Shown: positions 18,179 through 26,869, numbered from the stretch's first letter. The stretch: 64,000 nucleotides of DNA from Thiodiazotropha sp040793985 (GCA_040793985.1 JBFNJI010000003.1:496001-560000); one strand, 5' to 3'. Notes: generated by a model not told the origin, from the letters alone. Numbers and translations: made by a program.

Positions 18179-18185
18179 AGCGTCA

Positions 18186-19889
18186 ATGCGAATAGTGCAC
18201 ATTGAAAAGGCTCCCTTGTGGAGCCTTATTTTTCTCTTCCTCTTCTCCTTTCAGTCGGCTGCGGCCGAGAAGCCTGGAGCAGCCGCCATTGCCAGCGCGC
18301 ATCCTTTGGCGACAGCAGCGGGTCATCAACTCTTGAGTGCCGGGGGTAATGCCTTCGATGCAGCGGTGGCCGTGAGTGCGGTATTGGCAGTCGTGGAACC
18401 CTACGGTTCAGGCATCGGAGGTGGCGGATTCTGGCTGTTGCATAGAGCCAGTGACGGATTTGAAACCATGCTGGACGGTCGTGAAAGGGCCCCCCTTGCC
18501 GCCCATCGCGATCTCTATCTGGACCAGCAGGGAAAGGTCATTCCCAGGCGCTCCATCGACGGCGCCCTCGCTGCCGCCATACCCGGGGAGCCCGCGGCTC
18601 TGGTCCATCTCGCGCGTCACTATGGACGGCTGCCGCTCGGCGAGTCGTTGCAGCCGGCGATCCGCCTGGCGCGGGACGGGTTTGAGGTCGACAGCCACTA
18701 TCGCAGGCTGGCTGGCTGGCGACTCGCGGCCTTGCAGGCCCATCCCGCTTCCGCTGAACAGTTCCTCGACCGGGGCGAGGTGCCGGCAGAGGGCTTTATT
18801 GTCAAGCAGCCTGCATTGGCAGAGACCCTGGAAAAGATTGCCCTGGAGGGCGCAGACGGATTTTACAAGGGAGAGGTTGCCCTGCGCCTGGTGGAGGGTG
18901 TGCGGGCGGCGGGCGGTATCTGGAGTCTCGAGGATCTGGCCAACTACCGGGTAGTGGAACGACAGCCCATTGTCGGAAACTATCAGGGCTTGAAAATCAC
19001 CAGCGCGGCACCCCCCTCATCCGGGGGGATCGCGTTGATGACCATGCTGAACATCCTCCAGGGTTTTAACCTGGCCGCACAGAGCGATACCCAGCGTACC
19101 CACCTGCTGGTGGAGGCGATGCGTCGTGCCTACCGGGACCGGGCCGATTATCTGGGTGATCCCGACTATGTCGATATCCCCGTGGAGGCCTTGACCCATC
19201 CCTGGTATGCGGCTGGCCTGGCGCGGGATATTCAACTGCATCGTGCCAGCCCCAGCGTAGGCAATCTCAGCTCAGCGGAGGAGGGGCGGGATACCACTCA
19301 CTTCTCCATTCTCGATGACGAGGGTAACCGGGTGGCGGCCACCTTGAGTATCAACTATCCGTTCGGATCGGGTTTCGTGGTGCCGGGAACCGGCGTCTTG
19401 CTCAACGATGAGATGGATGACTTTTCCGCCAGTCCGGGTGTGCCCAATGTCTACGGCTTGATCGGCGGCGAGGCAAATGCAATTGCCGGGGGCAAGCGCA
19501 TGCTGTCAAGCATGACCCCCACATTTGTGGAGGACGAGCGGCGGGTGGCGATCCTGGGTACCCCGGGCGGCAGCAGAATCATAACCATGGTTTTGCTGGG
19601 TATATTACAGATGGCAGAAGGAGAGGAGCCGGCAAATTGGGTGGAAAAGGCCCGCTTTCACCATCAATACCTCCCCGATGAAATCCAATTCGAACCGGGC
19701 GCATTCAACGACTCCATGCAGCAGCAATTGAGTGCAATGGGACACAATCTTAAGCCGCTTGAACGGGGATATGGAAACATGCAGGCGGTGTTATGGGACA
19801 GGGAACAGAATCAAGTGAAGGCTGCATCCGATCCACGGGGCTTGGGGTCAGCGCGGGTGATTGAGGCGAGTTCTGTGGCTATGGAGTGA
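18186..19889 (+). CDS. ggt: Gamma-glutamyltransferase
   Basis: Periplasmic N-terminal nucleophile hydrolase that cleaves glutathione and transfers gamma-glutamyl groups. A signal peptide ends near FQSAAAEKP. The autoprocessing site and nucleophile is T370 in DTTHFS, and the GSGIGGGGF and PPSSGG segments are family hallmarks. About 567 aa. The ATG at 18186 lies 8 bases after the ferredoxin stop; a longer frame through the ferredoxin gene is not coding. A weak A/T-rich inverted repeat (AGAACTT at 19898, AAGTTCT at 19923, then TTAATTTT) may end the transcript. Confidence 0.94.
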   Translation: MRIVHIEKAPLWSLIFLFLFSFQSAAAEKPGAAAIASAHPLATAAGHQLLSAGGNAFDAAVAVSAVLAVVEPYGSGIGGGGFWLLHRASDGFETMLDGRERAPLAAHRDLYLDQQGKVIPRRSIDGALAAAIPGEPAALVHLARHYGRLPLGESLQPAIRLARDGFEVDSHYRRLAGWRLAALQAHPASAEQFLDRGEVPAEGFIVKQPALAETLEKIALEGADGFYKGEVALRLVEGVRAAGGIWSLEDLANYRVVERQPIVGNYQGLKITSAAPPSSGGIALMTMLNILQGFNLAAQSDTQRTHLLVEAMRRAYRDRADYLGDPDYVDIPVEALTHPWYAAGLARDIQLHRASPSVGNLSSAEEGRDTTHFSILDDEGNRVAATLSINYPFGSGFVVPGTGVLLNDEMDDFSASPGVPNVYGLIGGEANAIAGGKRMLSSMTPTFVEDERRVAILGTPGGSRIITMVLLGILQMAEGEEPANWVEKARFHHQYLPDEIQFEPGAFNDSMQQQLSAMGHNLKPLERGYGNMQAVLWDREQNQVKAASDPRGLGSARVIEASSVAME

Positions 19890-20264
19890 ATCGTTCGAGA
19901 ACTTAGGGGTAAAAATTGCAAAAAGTTCTTAATTTTGGAATCTTGCCATTGAATTTGTTTGAATTTTAGCTCAAGCTTTCGTGCCAGATGCTGCAACTCC
20001 TGCAACCTGGTTTCTTGAATGCTGCTAGTTGGGAGTAAACAGCAGCCGCTGTCATAACGGGGTTGGTGGTGTAGCTGGCCTGTATGACAGGGAAAGGACT
20101 GTTTGTTACCTGGTCCTTGGGGAGGAGTCCCAAATAGGCCATGACATGCAGTGCATTTCTAGGGTCTATTTGGGAAGCTCTGTATCAGCACGACCAGGTA
20201 GAAGGGGTGTGTAGCGCAAGCCACACAATGTAATAATTAATTCGTAGAGAGATCGAGAGTAATT
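19890..20264. other. Intergenic stretch of 375 bases with a long inverted repeat
   Basis: No convincing gene is present; the only open frame (20029-20214) has no recognisable features. The stretch contains a possible ggt terminator near 19898-19937, the inverted repeat described separately at 20128-20175, and the A/T-rich region before the lipoprotein start, with GAGAGATCGAGAG as a possible ribosome site. Confidence 0.5.
20128..20175. repeat. Long imperfect inverted repeat upstream of the lipoprotein gene
   Basis: TCCCAAATAGGCC (20128-20140) and GGTCTATTTGGGA (20163-20175) pair over 13 bases with one mismatch around a 22-base loop. The loop itself holds the palindrome ATGCA-G-TGCAT (20146-20156). 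No T-run follows in the plus direction, so it is not a simple terminator. It could be an RNA structure in the lipoprotein leader, a small RNA, or a protein-binding site. Confidence 0.5.
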
Positions 20265-20537
20265 ATGAAAACCACCATGATGAAAACTGCCGCAATGATT
20301 CTCACTGTTGGCTTATTCGCGGGTTGTGCAACCAACAGCGGTCTGCAGGAGGACGTCGCCAATGCTCAGGCTGCTGCCGACGCTGCCATGAAGGCTGCCA
20401 AAGAGGCCCAACTCGACGCTGCCACCGCGCAGGGTACCGCTGACGCTGCACTGAAGGCCGCCAACTCGGCCAAAGACGCCGCAGAGGCTTGTAGTGAGCG
20501 CTGTGGTCGCATGTCTGAGAAGGCAATGGCTAAATAA
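20265..20537 (+). CDS. OprI/Lpp-like alanine-zipper outer-membrane lipoprotein
   Basis: A 90-aa lipoprotein. The lipobox LFAGC places the lipidated cysteine at residue 21. The mature part is an Ala-rich heptad helix expected to trimerise, like Pseudomonas OprI or E. coli Lpp. The last residues, RMSEKAMAK, resemble the OprI tail and end in lysine, the residue that L,D-transpeptidases join to peptidoglycan. Two cysteines (ACSERCG) near the C-terminus are unusual for the family. A bidirectional terminator separates it from a convergent L,D-transpeptidase gene. Confidence 0.85.
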   Translation: MKTTMMKTAAMILTVGLFAGCATNSGLQEDVANAQAAADAAMKAAKEAQLDAATAQGTADAALKAANSAKDAAEACSERCGRMSEKAMAK

Positions 20538-20566
20538 GCCGACAGTTTCCAGACCTAAAAAAAACG

Positions 20567-20602
20567 AAAACCCCGGTATGGGAGTCCCTGCCGGGGTTTT
20601 TT
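20567..20602. terminator. Bidirectional intrinsic terminator
   Basis: AAAACCCCGG (20567-20576) pairs with CCGGGGTTTT (20591-20600); the 14-base loop contains a small GGGA/TCCC stem. T-runs follow in both directions: TTTTTT on plus, and TTTTCGTTTTTTTT on minus. It ends the lipoprotein gene and the convergent L,D-transpeptidase gene. Confidence 0.92.
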
Positions 20603-20623
20603 ATTGGGCGCTCGATAAACGGG

Positions 20624-21559
20624 TTAATGGTTGCCGTCTGCCACAGCCTTTCCCTGCCACAGAAAGAGGGGCATGGGTATTCCTGTCTTCTGTTCGATGA
20701 TGGTGTAGAGCTGATCCCAGTCAGGACGACGCTCATCCTCTTCCAGTTTGCCGATCACGGCATCCACCAACTCGGTATAGTTGTGACCTCGTTGCTCGAC
20801 GTATTCAGCCAACGGCGGGTGCACCTGTACAAACAGCTCCCCCTTCAGCCAGCCGGCCTTGAAGGGTTTGTCGATAATCCTCACCGGGACACCGATTTCG
20901 ACCTCTTCGAAAAAGCGTTCCACATTTTCAGGGTAGAGGCGGATACAGCCGTGGCTGACGCGCATGCCGACGCCATAGGGCTTATTGGTGCCGTGTAGCA
21001 GATAGCCGTTCATACCGAGGTAGATGGCTCGATTGCCCAATGGATTTTCCGGTCCCGGTGGCACCACGGGTGGCAGCGGATCGCCTTCCGCCTCATGCTC
21101 CTCGAGGATTGACTTGGGAACGGTCCAGCTCGGATCCCTCTTCTTGCCAATGATGTGTGTCTCTCCCGTGGGTGTGCTCCAACCCTCTCGTCCTATCCCG
21201 ATCGGATAGGTGATCACCACGGGGCGGTCATCGGGGTAATAGTAGAGGCGAAGTTCAGCCAGGTTGATGACTACGCCCTTACGCGGTCCCGGCGGCAGTA
21301 CATACTGCTGGGGTATCACCACCTCCGATCCCTCCCCTGGCAGCCAGGGATCGACATCGGGATTGGCCGCGACCATTTGACGATAGCCGATATCATAGAT
21401 GCGTGCGATGTCGGAGAAGGTCTCCTCGTAGCGGGTGGTCAGGGTGAATATCCGCCCCACCACATCTTCACCCTCAGGCGGCAGATCAAGGGTGACGGCC
21501 CGGGCCAACCCCGTTGAACAGATAACAAGTAACAGTGTTGATATAAAATTCAATGGCAT
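20624..21559 (-). CDS. L,D-transpeptidase (ErfK/YbiS family)
   Basis: Periplasmic YkuD-domain enzyme that makes 3-3 peptidoglycan cross-links or attaches Lpp to peptidoglycan. A signal peptide (MPLNFISTLLLVICSTGLARA) is followed by a LysM-like segment (RYEETFSDIARIYDIGYRQM) and the catalytic domain with motif HGTNKPYGVG then SHGCIRL, holding the nucleophile cysteine. The ATG at 21559 is chosen because the signal peptide begins there; the open frame extends to 21670. About 311 aa. Its neighbour is an Lpp-like protein ending in lysine, which makes lipoprotein anchoring its likely job. Confidence 0.92.
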   Translation of the reverse strand: MPLNFISTLLLVICSTGLARAVTLDLPPEGEDVVGRIFTLTTRYEETFSDIARIYDIGYRQMVAANPDVDPWLPGEGSEVVIPQQYVLPPGPRKGVVINLAELRLYYYPDDRPVVITYPIGIGREGWSTPTGETHIIGKKRDPSWTVPKSILEEHEAEGDPLPPVVPPGPENPLGNRAIYLGMNGYLLHGTNKPYGVGMRVSHGCIRLYPENVERFFEEVEIGVPVRIIDKPFKAGWLKGELFVQVHPPLAEYVEQRGHNYTELVDAVIGKLEEDERRPDWDQLYTIIEQKTGIPMPLFLWQGKAVADGNH

Positions 21560-21811
21560 AACAGTAATAGTGTACCTGAGGATCACACATTTTAGATGAG
21601 AATTGAGGGGCAGATCGGGTTTTGAATTGTCATGGATTGTGATTTTCGCGGCAGAGTTCCAGGAATCCACCCAGGTTTTGACTTCTAAAGAAATGGTTTT
21701 CAGGGTCGATAGCCATATTGATAATGTTTTTTTCTTTAAAGATCAAATACCTCTGTTAAATAGGTCTGGGACTGACAACACTACTTTGCTCAGCGACGGA
21801 AAGGCTTAGGC

Positions 21812-22567
21812 ATGCGACGAATTGCATTGATCAATCAAAAAGGTGGCGTTGGGAAAACCACGATAACCACTAATTTGGGACATGCATTGGCGCTGGCGGG
21901 TCACCGGGTAACAGTGATCGATCTCGATCCTCAAGGTCAGCTGTCATCCAGTTACGGGATCTTCCGCGCCCCGTCAAAGGGAATAGATGAGGTAATGCTA
22001 AACGCCGCTGAGCCAGGATCCGTGAAACAGGGGATCAGGGACATGCTGACACTGATTCCCGCGGGTAACCGTCTGCAAGAGGTAGAATACCTGCATGATG
22101 GCGGCGCATCGAGGGCCCGGCTGTTAAGTGATGCGCTGGAGGGGAGATTGGAAGGTCAGTCATTTGTTCTTTACGATTGCCCCCCATCATCTGGATTGCT
22201 GGTGGCGAACGCCATATTTGCCGCCGATGAGGCACTGATCCCTGTGAGTGGAGACCATATGTCGTTGAATGGTTTGGCCAAAATGATGCTTACCATCAAA
22301 AAGTTCGAGCCCTACCTGAAACAGCCGCTACGCAAGTGGATTGCCTTGAATCGGTTCTATCCCCGCAGGCGTCTCTCCAAGGAGGTAGCCGATAAACTGG
22401 GAACACATTTTCCCGAGCATCTGATCAAGGCCCAGATCCGGGAATCGGCGGTTATCGCCGAATGTCCGGGTGTCGGGCGCACCATTTTCGAATACCGCCC
22501 GGGCAGTCGGTCGGCCACGGAGTTTGAGGCGCTTGCGGCGGAGTTGCTGAAACGCGGTCCGGGGTAA
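21812..22567 (+). CDS. ParA/MinD-family P-loop ATPase
   Basis: A 251-aa ATPase with the deviant Walker A motif KGGVGKTT at the N-terminus, the DLDPQGQLSSSYG segment, and a Walker B region YDCPPSSG. This resembles ParA/Soj proteins that move DNA or protein cargo. No parB or centromere-like repeats lie beside it, so it is not the usual chromosome partition locus. A STAS-domain gene follows 57 bases downstream, which suggests a joint signalling or positioning role. Function not known. Confidence 0.85.
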   Translation: MRRIALINQKGGVGKTTITTNLGHALALAGHRVTVIDLDPQGQLSSSYGIFRAPSKGIDEVMLNAAEPGSVKQGIRDMLTLIPAGNRLQEVEYLHDGGASRARLLSDALEGRLEGQSFVLYDCPPSSGLLVANAIFAADEALIPVSGDHMSLNGLAKMMLTIKKFEPYLKQPLRKWIALNRFYPRRRLSKEVADKLGTHFPEHLIKAQIRESAVIAECPGVGRTIFEYRPGSRSATEFEALAAELLKRGPG

Positions 22568-22624
22568 AGCTTGGCAGGGTTGTGACGCTATTTAGAGCAT
22601 GCGAACTTACAATAAGGGGGCATT

Positions 22625-22930
22625 ATGTCCATAGCCACAGAACTTTCACCCGATGAAAAGAGTGTCACCATTCAGATCTCCGGGCGTTTCGATTTTTCCG
22701 TCCACCAGGAGTTCATGCAGGCCTATAAGGCCTTCGCCAAAGGTGAAATGCGCTTTGTAGTCGACCTCAGTGAAGCAGACTATCTCGACAGCTCCGCGAT
22801 GGGTATGCTGTTGCAGCTGCGCGAACATAGCGCCAAGGCTGCAGACGGCGTAATTCTGAAGAACGGCAATGAGTCGGTGCAGGATGTGCTGCGGATAGCC
22901 AATTTCGGTAAATTATTCACCATTCAGTAG
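22625..22930 (+). CDS. STAS-domain anti-anti-sigma-factor-like protein
   Basis: A single STAS domain of 101 aa, like SpoIIAA/RsbV. The motif DYLDSSAMGMLLQL contains the serine that partner kinases phosphorylate in this family. AAGGGGG precedes the ATG. No anti-sigma kinase or phosphatase gene is close; the only near neighbour in the same direction is the ParA-like gene. In related bacteria such proteins control sigma factors or chemotaxis-like switches, so its partner must be elsewhere. Confidence 0.85.
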   Translation: MSIATELSPDEKSVTIQISGRFDFSVHQEFMQAYKAFAKGEMRFVVDLSEADYLDSSAMGMLLQLREHSAKAADGVILKNGNESVQDVLRIANFGKLFTIQ

Positions 22931-23073
22931 CAAGGAATGCTCGAGCAGGTCAGTAAATCAGAGAGGTTAGTGCCAGTAGAGCGGATCCATCTCTTTCAAT
23001 CCTGTCACTTTAGGACTGCACAACGGACCGCCTTTCCGGTATGCTTGCCCCTTTTTTCCAGGGGTCGCTTCAG

Positions 23074-24165
23074 ATGGGTTTCAAATGCGGTATCGTGGGC
23101 CTGCCGAATGTCGGTAAATCAACGTTATTCAATGCCTTGACCAAGGCGACGATCGCTGCGGAAAACTACCCCTTCTGTACCATCGATCCCAATGTCGGTG
23201 TGGTACCCCTGCCCGATCCCCGCCTCGATGTGATCGCAGCGATCGTCAAACCCCAGGCGGTGATCCCTACCAGCATGCAGTTTGTCGATATCGCCGGACT
23301 GGTCGCCGGCGCCTCCAAGGGGGAGGGGTTGGGCAACAAGTTCCTCGCCAATATCCGTGAGACCGACGCCATTGCCCAGGTTGTACGCTGTTTTGAGGAT
23401 AATGATGTGGTCCACGTCGCCGGCCGTGTCGATCCTGCGGGTGATGTGGAGGTAATCAATACCGAACTCAGTCTGGCGGATCTGGAGTCGGTGGAGAAGG
23501 GTTTGGAAAAGAGCGTCCGTCAGGCCAAGACAGGTGATAAGAAGGTCCTGGCGCGCAAGGCATTGCTGGAACGGGTGCGGGATCATCTGGACGGTGCCAG
23601 GCCGGTTCGCAGTATGACGTTGAGCGAGGATGAGCAGGTTGAGCTGCGCGATCTCTTTCTATTGACGGTCAAACCGGTGCTCTACATCGCCAACGTGGCC
23701 GAGGATGGTTTCGAGAACAATCCCCATCTGGATGCGCTTCGCGCAATGGCAGCCGCGGAGGGGGCCGAGGTGGTGCCTGTTTGTGCCGCCATCGAGGCGG
23801 AGATAGTGGAGTTGGACGAAGATGAGCGGGGTGAGTTCCTCGCGGACATGGGATTGGAGGAGCCGGGTTTGAATCGGGTGGTCAGGGCAGGCTACAAGCT
23901 GCTGGGCCTCGAGACCTACTTTACCGCGGGCGAGAAGGAGGTCCGAGCCTGGACCGTTCCAGTGAATGCCACGGCACCTCAGGCGGCCGGCGTGATCCAC
24001 ACCGATTTCGAACGCGGCTTCATCCGCGCCGAGGTAGTTGCCTATGACGATTTTGTCGACTTTAAGGGGGAGCAGGGGGCGCGGGAAGCGGGTAAGTTAC
24101 GCTCCGAGGGCAAGGAGTATGTGGTCAAGGATGGCGATGTCATCCATTTCAGATTTAACGTCTGA
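23074..24165 (+). CDS. ychF: Ribosome-binding ATPase YchF
   Basis: Obg-family P-loop protein that prefers ATP and binds ribosomes. The P-loop is GLPNVGKST, the switch motif is DIAGLVAGASKGEG, and a TGS domain forms the C-terminus. The ATG at 23074 (MGFKCGIVG) is preferred over the longer frame at 23041; AGGGG lies upstream. About 363 aa, the normal size. The usual partner pth is not adjacent. Confidence 0.95.
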   Translation: MGFKCGIVGLPNVGKSTLFNALTKATIAAENYPFCTIDPNVGVVPLPDPRLDVIAAIVKPQAVIPTSMQFVDIAGLVAGASKGEGLGNKFLANIRETDAIAQVVRCFEDNDVVHVAGRVDPAGDVEVINTELSLADLESVEKGLEKSVRQAKTGDKKVLARKALLERVRDHLDGARPVRSMTLSEDEQVELRDLFLLTVKPVLYIANVAEDGFENNPHLDALRAMAAAEGAEVVPVCAAIEAEIVELDEDERGEFLADMGLEEPGLNRVVRAGYKLLGLETYFTAGEKEVRAWTVPVNATAPQAAGVIHTDFERGFIRAEVVAYDDFVDFKGEQGAREAGKLRSEGKEYVVKDGDVIHFRFNV

Positions 24166-24167
24166 TG

Positions 24168-24196
24168 TTGACAGCTTGGTATGGCAACAGTATATT
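24168..24196 (+). promoter_or_regulatory. Sigma-70 promoter of the tRNA-Met gene
   Basis: TTGACA (24168-24173), an exact 17-base spacer, then TATATT (24191-24196). The bases after the -10 box (CCACGCCC) form a GC-rich discriminator, typical of stable-RNA promoters under growth-rate and stringent control. The tRNA begins 24 bases after the -10 box. Confidence 0.8.
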
Positions 24197-24219
24197 CCAC
24201 GCCCTTCATGACAGCTTCT

Positions 24220-24296
24220 GGCAAGGTAGCTCAGTTGGTTAGAGCACAGCACTCATAATGCTGGGGTCGGCAGTTCGAATCTGCCCCTTGCTACCA
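24220..24296 (+). tRNA. tRNA-Met (CAT), elongator type
   Basis: The 77-base sequence folds into a full cloverleaf: acceptor GGCAAGG with CCTTGCT (first pair G-U), D arm GCTC/GAGC, anticodon stem CAGCA/TGCTG around loop CTCATAA (anticodon CAT), variable GGGTC, and T arm GGCAG/CTGCC around TTCGAAT. CCA is encoded at 24294-24296. The D-loop and anticodon-arm sequence closely resembles E. coli elongator tRNA-Met. A lysidine-modified Ile2 tRNA also carries CAT and cannot be fully excluded. Confidence 0.95.
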
Positions 24297-24301
24297 TAGA
24301 A

Positions 24302-24329
24302 AAAAGGCCTGACTTGTGTCAGGCCTTTT
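24302..24329. terminator. Intrinsic terminator after tRNA-Met, likely bidirectional
   Basis: GGCCTGAC (24306-24313), loop TTGT, GTCAGGCC (24318-24325), flanked by AAAA and TTTT. It closes the short tRNA transcript. Read on the minus strand it also ends in a T-run and can stop transcripts of the gene at 24366-25277. Confidence 0.92.
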
Positions 24330-24365
24330 CGTTTTCCACGGTTTCCGACTGGTCCTGTTTTCGCC

Positions 24366-25277
24366 TCAACGACGGCAGGCTTTGTCCCACACAAGCTGGA
24401 TCTGGGTGCTGCGCCTGATTTCGGTCAGTCTCCGGCCGAACTCCTGGATATTGTCGTCCAGCAGGGTGGTCAGATCGAATTTGGCCTCGCGGGCACTTTC
24501 CAGCTCCCTGCGTTTCTCTCTCAGCTTGGCGAGGGCGCGGTGCCTACGGCCATCTTCGAGATAGTAGATATTCGAACCGATGGCGTGTTTACTATGCCTC
24601 AGCTGCCTGCTGAGCAACAGGATCTCCCTGTCGATTTGATGGATCTCATCACCGATGTTCTGTAGTACTTCCAACTGCTCTTCCCAGATCGAGAAGAGAT
24701 TATCCACGCCTTCTTCAACCCAGTTTTGGATCTCCTGCAGGTGTTGTTCCTTTAGCATCTGCAGGATATTGATGGAATCGGGCATGGAGACAATATGCTG
24801 GTATATGTCGAACCAGCTCTCTTCCCGGTAGTTGAACAGCTTGTCCATGTAGTGCAGCATCAGGGCGATGGATTCACTGTAGTCATAACCTGTGTAGTTT
24901 TGACTGATGGTATTCATGATATCGGCGTAGTTCACCGCGGTTCCGGTGAACGCCCTGTCATCCTCCACCTGTACGCCTTTTGCGTAGATGGCGGTCAGGC
25001 GGTTGAGCATGCGCATATAACCGTCGCCCTTCAACTGGCTCTTCTCTGAGCGGATGAATCCGGTGATCTCGGTCAGCAGCTGGCTCAACTGTTCGATATC
25101 GATCTGGGCATCCTTTTTTGCAAGTGTCGATTCCAGATGATCGAAGTACTGCTTGATTATGTGGCAGGACTCATCCTGAGCCATTTCAGGGAGGCCCTCA
25201 ACACTCTCGATCCTGAAGGGATTGCCCTCACGATCTAGTGGATCTGCCTGTTTGTTTCCCTGGTATTGACTGTTCAT
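24366..25277 (-). CDS. Hypothetical coiled-coil protein, unrecognised
   Basis: A soluble protein of about 303 aa, mostly charged alpha helix, with no signal peptide or membrane segment. The middle (about 130-190) is rich in aromatic residues (YTGYDYSES, YREESWFDIYQH); the C-terminal third (about 210-290) has the heptad pattern of a long coiled coil. I do not recognise the family. The ATG at 25277 is preferred because AGG lies 7 bases before it; an upstream TTG adds five residues. It is monocistronic, between the tRNA terminator and an A/T-rich gap before amt. A structural or regulatory role is possible. Confidence 0.75.
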   Translation of the reverse strand: MNSQYQGNKQADPLDREGNPFRIESVEGLPEMAQDESCHIIKQYFDHLESTLAKKDAQIDIEQLSQLLTEITGFIRSEKSQLKGDGYMRMLNRLTAIYAKGVQVEDDRAFTGTAVNYADIMNTISQNYTGYDYSESIALMLHYMDKLFNYREESWFDIYQHIVSMPDSINILQMLKEQHLQEIQNWVEEGVDNLFSIWEEQLEVLQNIGDEIHQIDREILLLSRQLRHSKHAIGSNIYYLEDGRRHRALAKLREKRRELESAREAKFDLTTLLDDNIQEFGRRLTEIRRSTQIQLVWDKACRR

Positions 25278-25554
25278 CTGTAACCTGAGCACGAATAACG
25301 TTCAATTTGTCATTTAAATTATATTAACAATTTCTTATATATCAAGTAAATCTGTCACTAAAATACCATCAAACCTGTGGTATTTGTATTTATATCGGCT
25401 TTTATATCAATAACTTGAGATTACCTTCAATTGAGAATGGGCTTCTAACTGCTTGAAAAAAATAAGATAAGTATTTTTTTACAAATTAACATAGAATGCA
25501 GGATTTGATCGGGCACCTGTGAGCGTTGCCTTGTACTAAAAATGAGGGGAAACC

Positions 25555-26868
25555 ATGGTGGGTGGTAATTACAAAAGAAAGGTTGGGTTGCTGGCAGCCT
25601 TGTGGATGGTGCCAGGCCTCTGTCTGGCGGAGGAAGCAACCCTGAATGGGGCCAACACCGGCTGGATCATGGCCTCAACCGCCCTGGTACTGTTCATGAC
25701 CTTACCCGGTCTGGCAATGTTCTACGGCGGTCTGGTTCGTACCAAGAATGTTCTCTCAGTGTTGATGCAGTGCTTCTCCATTGCGGGCATGGTTTCCATC
25801 TTGTGGCTGATTGCCGGTTACAGCCTGGCATTTGGTGAAGGTAACGCCTGGATCGGGGATTTCAGCAAGTTGCTGATGGCGGGTATCGGACGGGAGACCC
25901 TCTCCGGCGATATTCCGGAGTCCCTGTTCATGCTCTTCCAGATGACCTTTGCGATCATAACACCCGCACTGATCGTCGGCGGTTTTGCCGAGCGTATGCG
26001 TTTCTCCTCGATGATGCTGTTCAGTGCCATCTGGCTATTCGTCGTCTATGTGCCGATTACCCATTGGGTCTGGGGCGGGGGCTGGTTGGGCAACATGGGT
26101 CTCTACGATTTTGCAGGCGGCACCGTGGTGCATATCACCGCGGGTGTGGCAGCCCTGGTGGCTGCAATGGTGATGGGTCCCCGCCGTGGATTCGGCACCG
26201 CCTCCATGATGCCGCATAACATGACCATGACCATTGCCGGTGCCGGTATGCTCTGGGTCGGGTGGTTCGGTTTCAACGGCGGTAGTGCTTTGGCTGCTGA
26301 CGGCAATGCCGCCATGGCGATGCTGGTGACGCACATCTCCGCCGCAACAGGCGCCATGACCTGGATGGTGCGTGAGTGGATCAAGTTCGGCAAGCCCAGT
26401 GCCTTGGGCGCGGTAACCGGTATGGTGGCAGGCCTGGGTACGATTACCCCCGCATCCGGATTCGTCGGTCCGGCAGGAGCGCTGGTGATTGGCCTGCTCG
26501 CAGGGGCTATCTGCTTTTCCGCCACCAACTACCTGAAGCATGTGTTGAAGATCGACGACTCCCTCGATGTCTTTCCTGTCCACGGCGTCGGCGGCATACT
26601 CGGCACCCTGCTTGCGGGCGTCTTCTCCTCAACCTCATTGGGCGTCTTTTCCGGTTACGGGTTCGCTGAAGGGATCGACAGCATGGGTGGCCAGTTCTTT
26701 GTACAGACTGTCGGTGTCGTGGTAACGGTCCTCTTTACTGCAGTGGCAACCTTCGCGATCTTGAAACTGGTTGATGCCCTGTTGGGATTGAGAGTCAACA
26801 AGGAACAGGAGATCGAAGGCCTGGATATAGTGCTCCACGAAGAGCGAGGTTATAACGAGATCGGCTGA
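25555..26868 (+). CDS. amt: Ammonium transporter
   Basis: Amt/MEP/Rh channel of 437 aa. A signal-like N-terminus (cleaved near GLCLAEE) precedes 11 expected membrane helices. Both pore histidines are visible, in PITHWVWGGGW and in FPVHGVGGILG, with the signature YGGLVRTKN early in the protein. GAGGGG precedes the ATG. The usual companion glnK is absent, and the 262-base A/T-rich region upstream shows no good sigma-54 promoter, so nitrogen control is not evident. It is monocistronic. Confidence 0.94.
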   Translation: MVGGNYKRKVGLLAALWMVPGLCLAEEATLNGANTGWIMASTALVLFMTLPGLAMFYGGLVRTKNVLSVLMQCFSIAGMVSILWLIAGYSLAFGEGNAWIGDFSKLLMAGIGRETLSGDIPESLFMLFQMTFAIITPALIVGGFAERMRFSSMMLFSAIWLFVVYVPITHWVWGGGWLGNMGLYDFAGGTVVHITAGVAALVAAMVMGPRRGFGTASMMPHNMTMTIAGAGMLWVGWFGFNGGSALAADGNAAMAMLVTHISAATGAMTWMVREWIKFGKPSALGAVTGMVAGLGTITPASGFVGPAGALVIGLLAGAICFSATNYLKHVLKIDDSLDVFPVHGVGGILGTLLAGVFSSTSLGVFSGYGFAEGIDSMGGQFFVQTVGVVVTVLFTAVATFAILKLVDALLGLRVNKEQEIEGLDIVLHEERGYNEIG

Positions 26869-26869
26869 T

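Noticed and set aside
25508..25535. Possible sigma-54 promoter before amt (GGGCACCTGTGAGC... and TTGCC)
   Set aside because: The GG-N10-GC spacing can be met, but the -12 element is not TTGC and the GGCAC and TTGC elements are at the wrong distance from each other.
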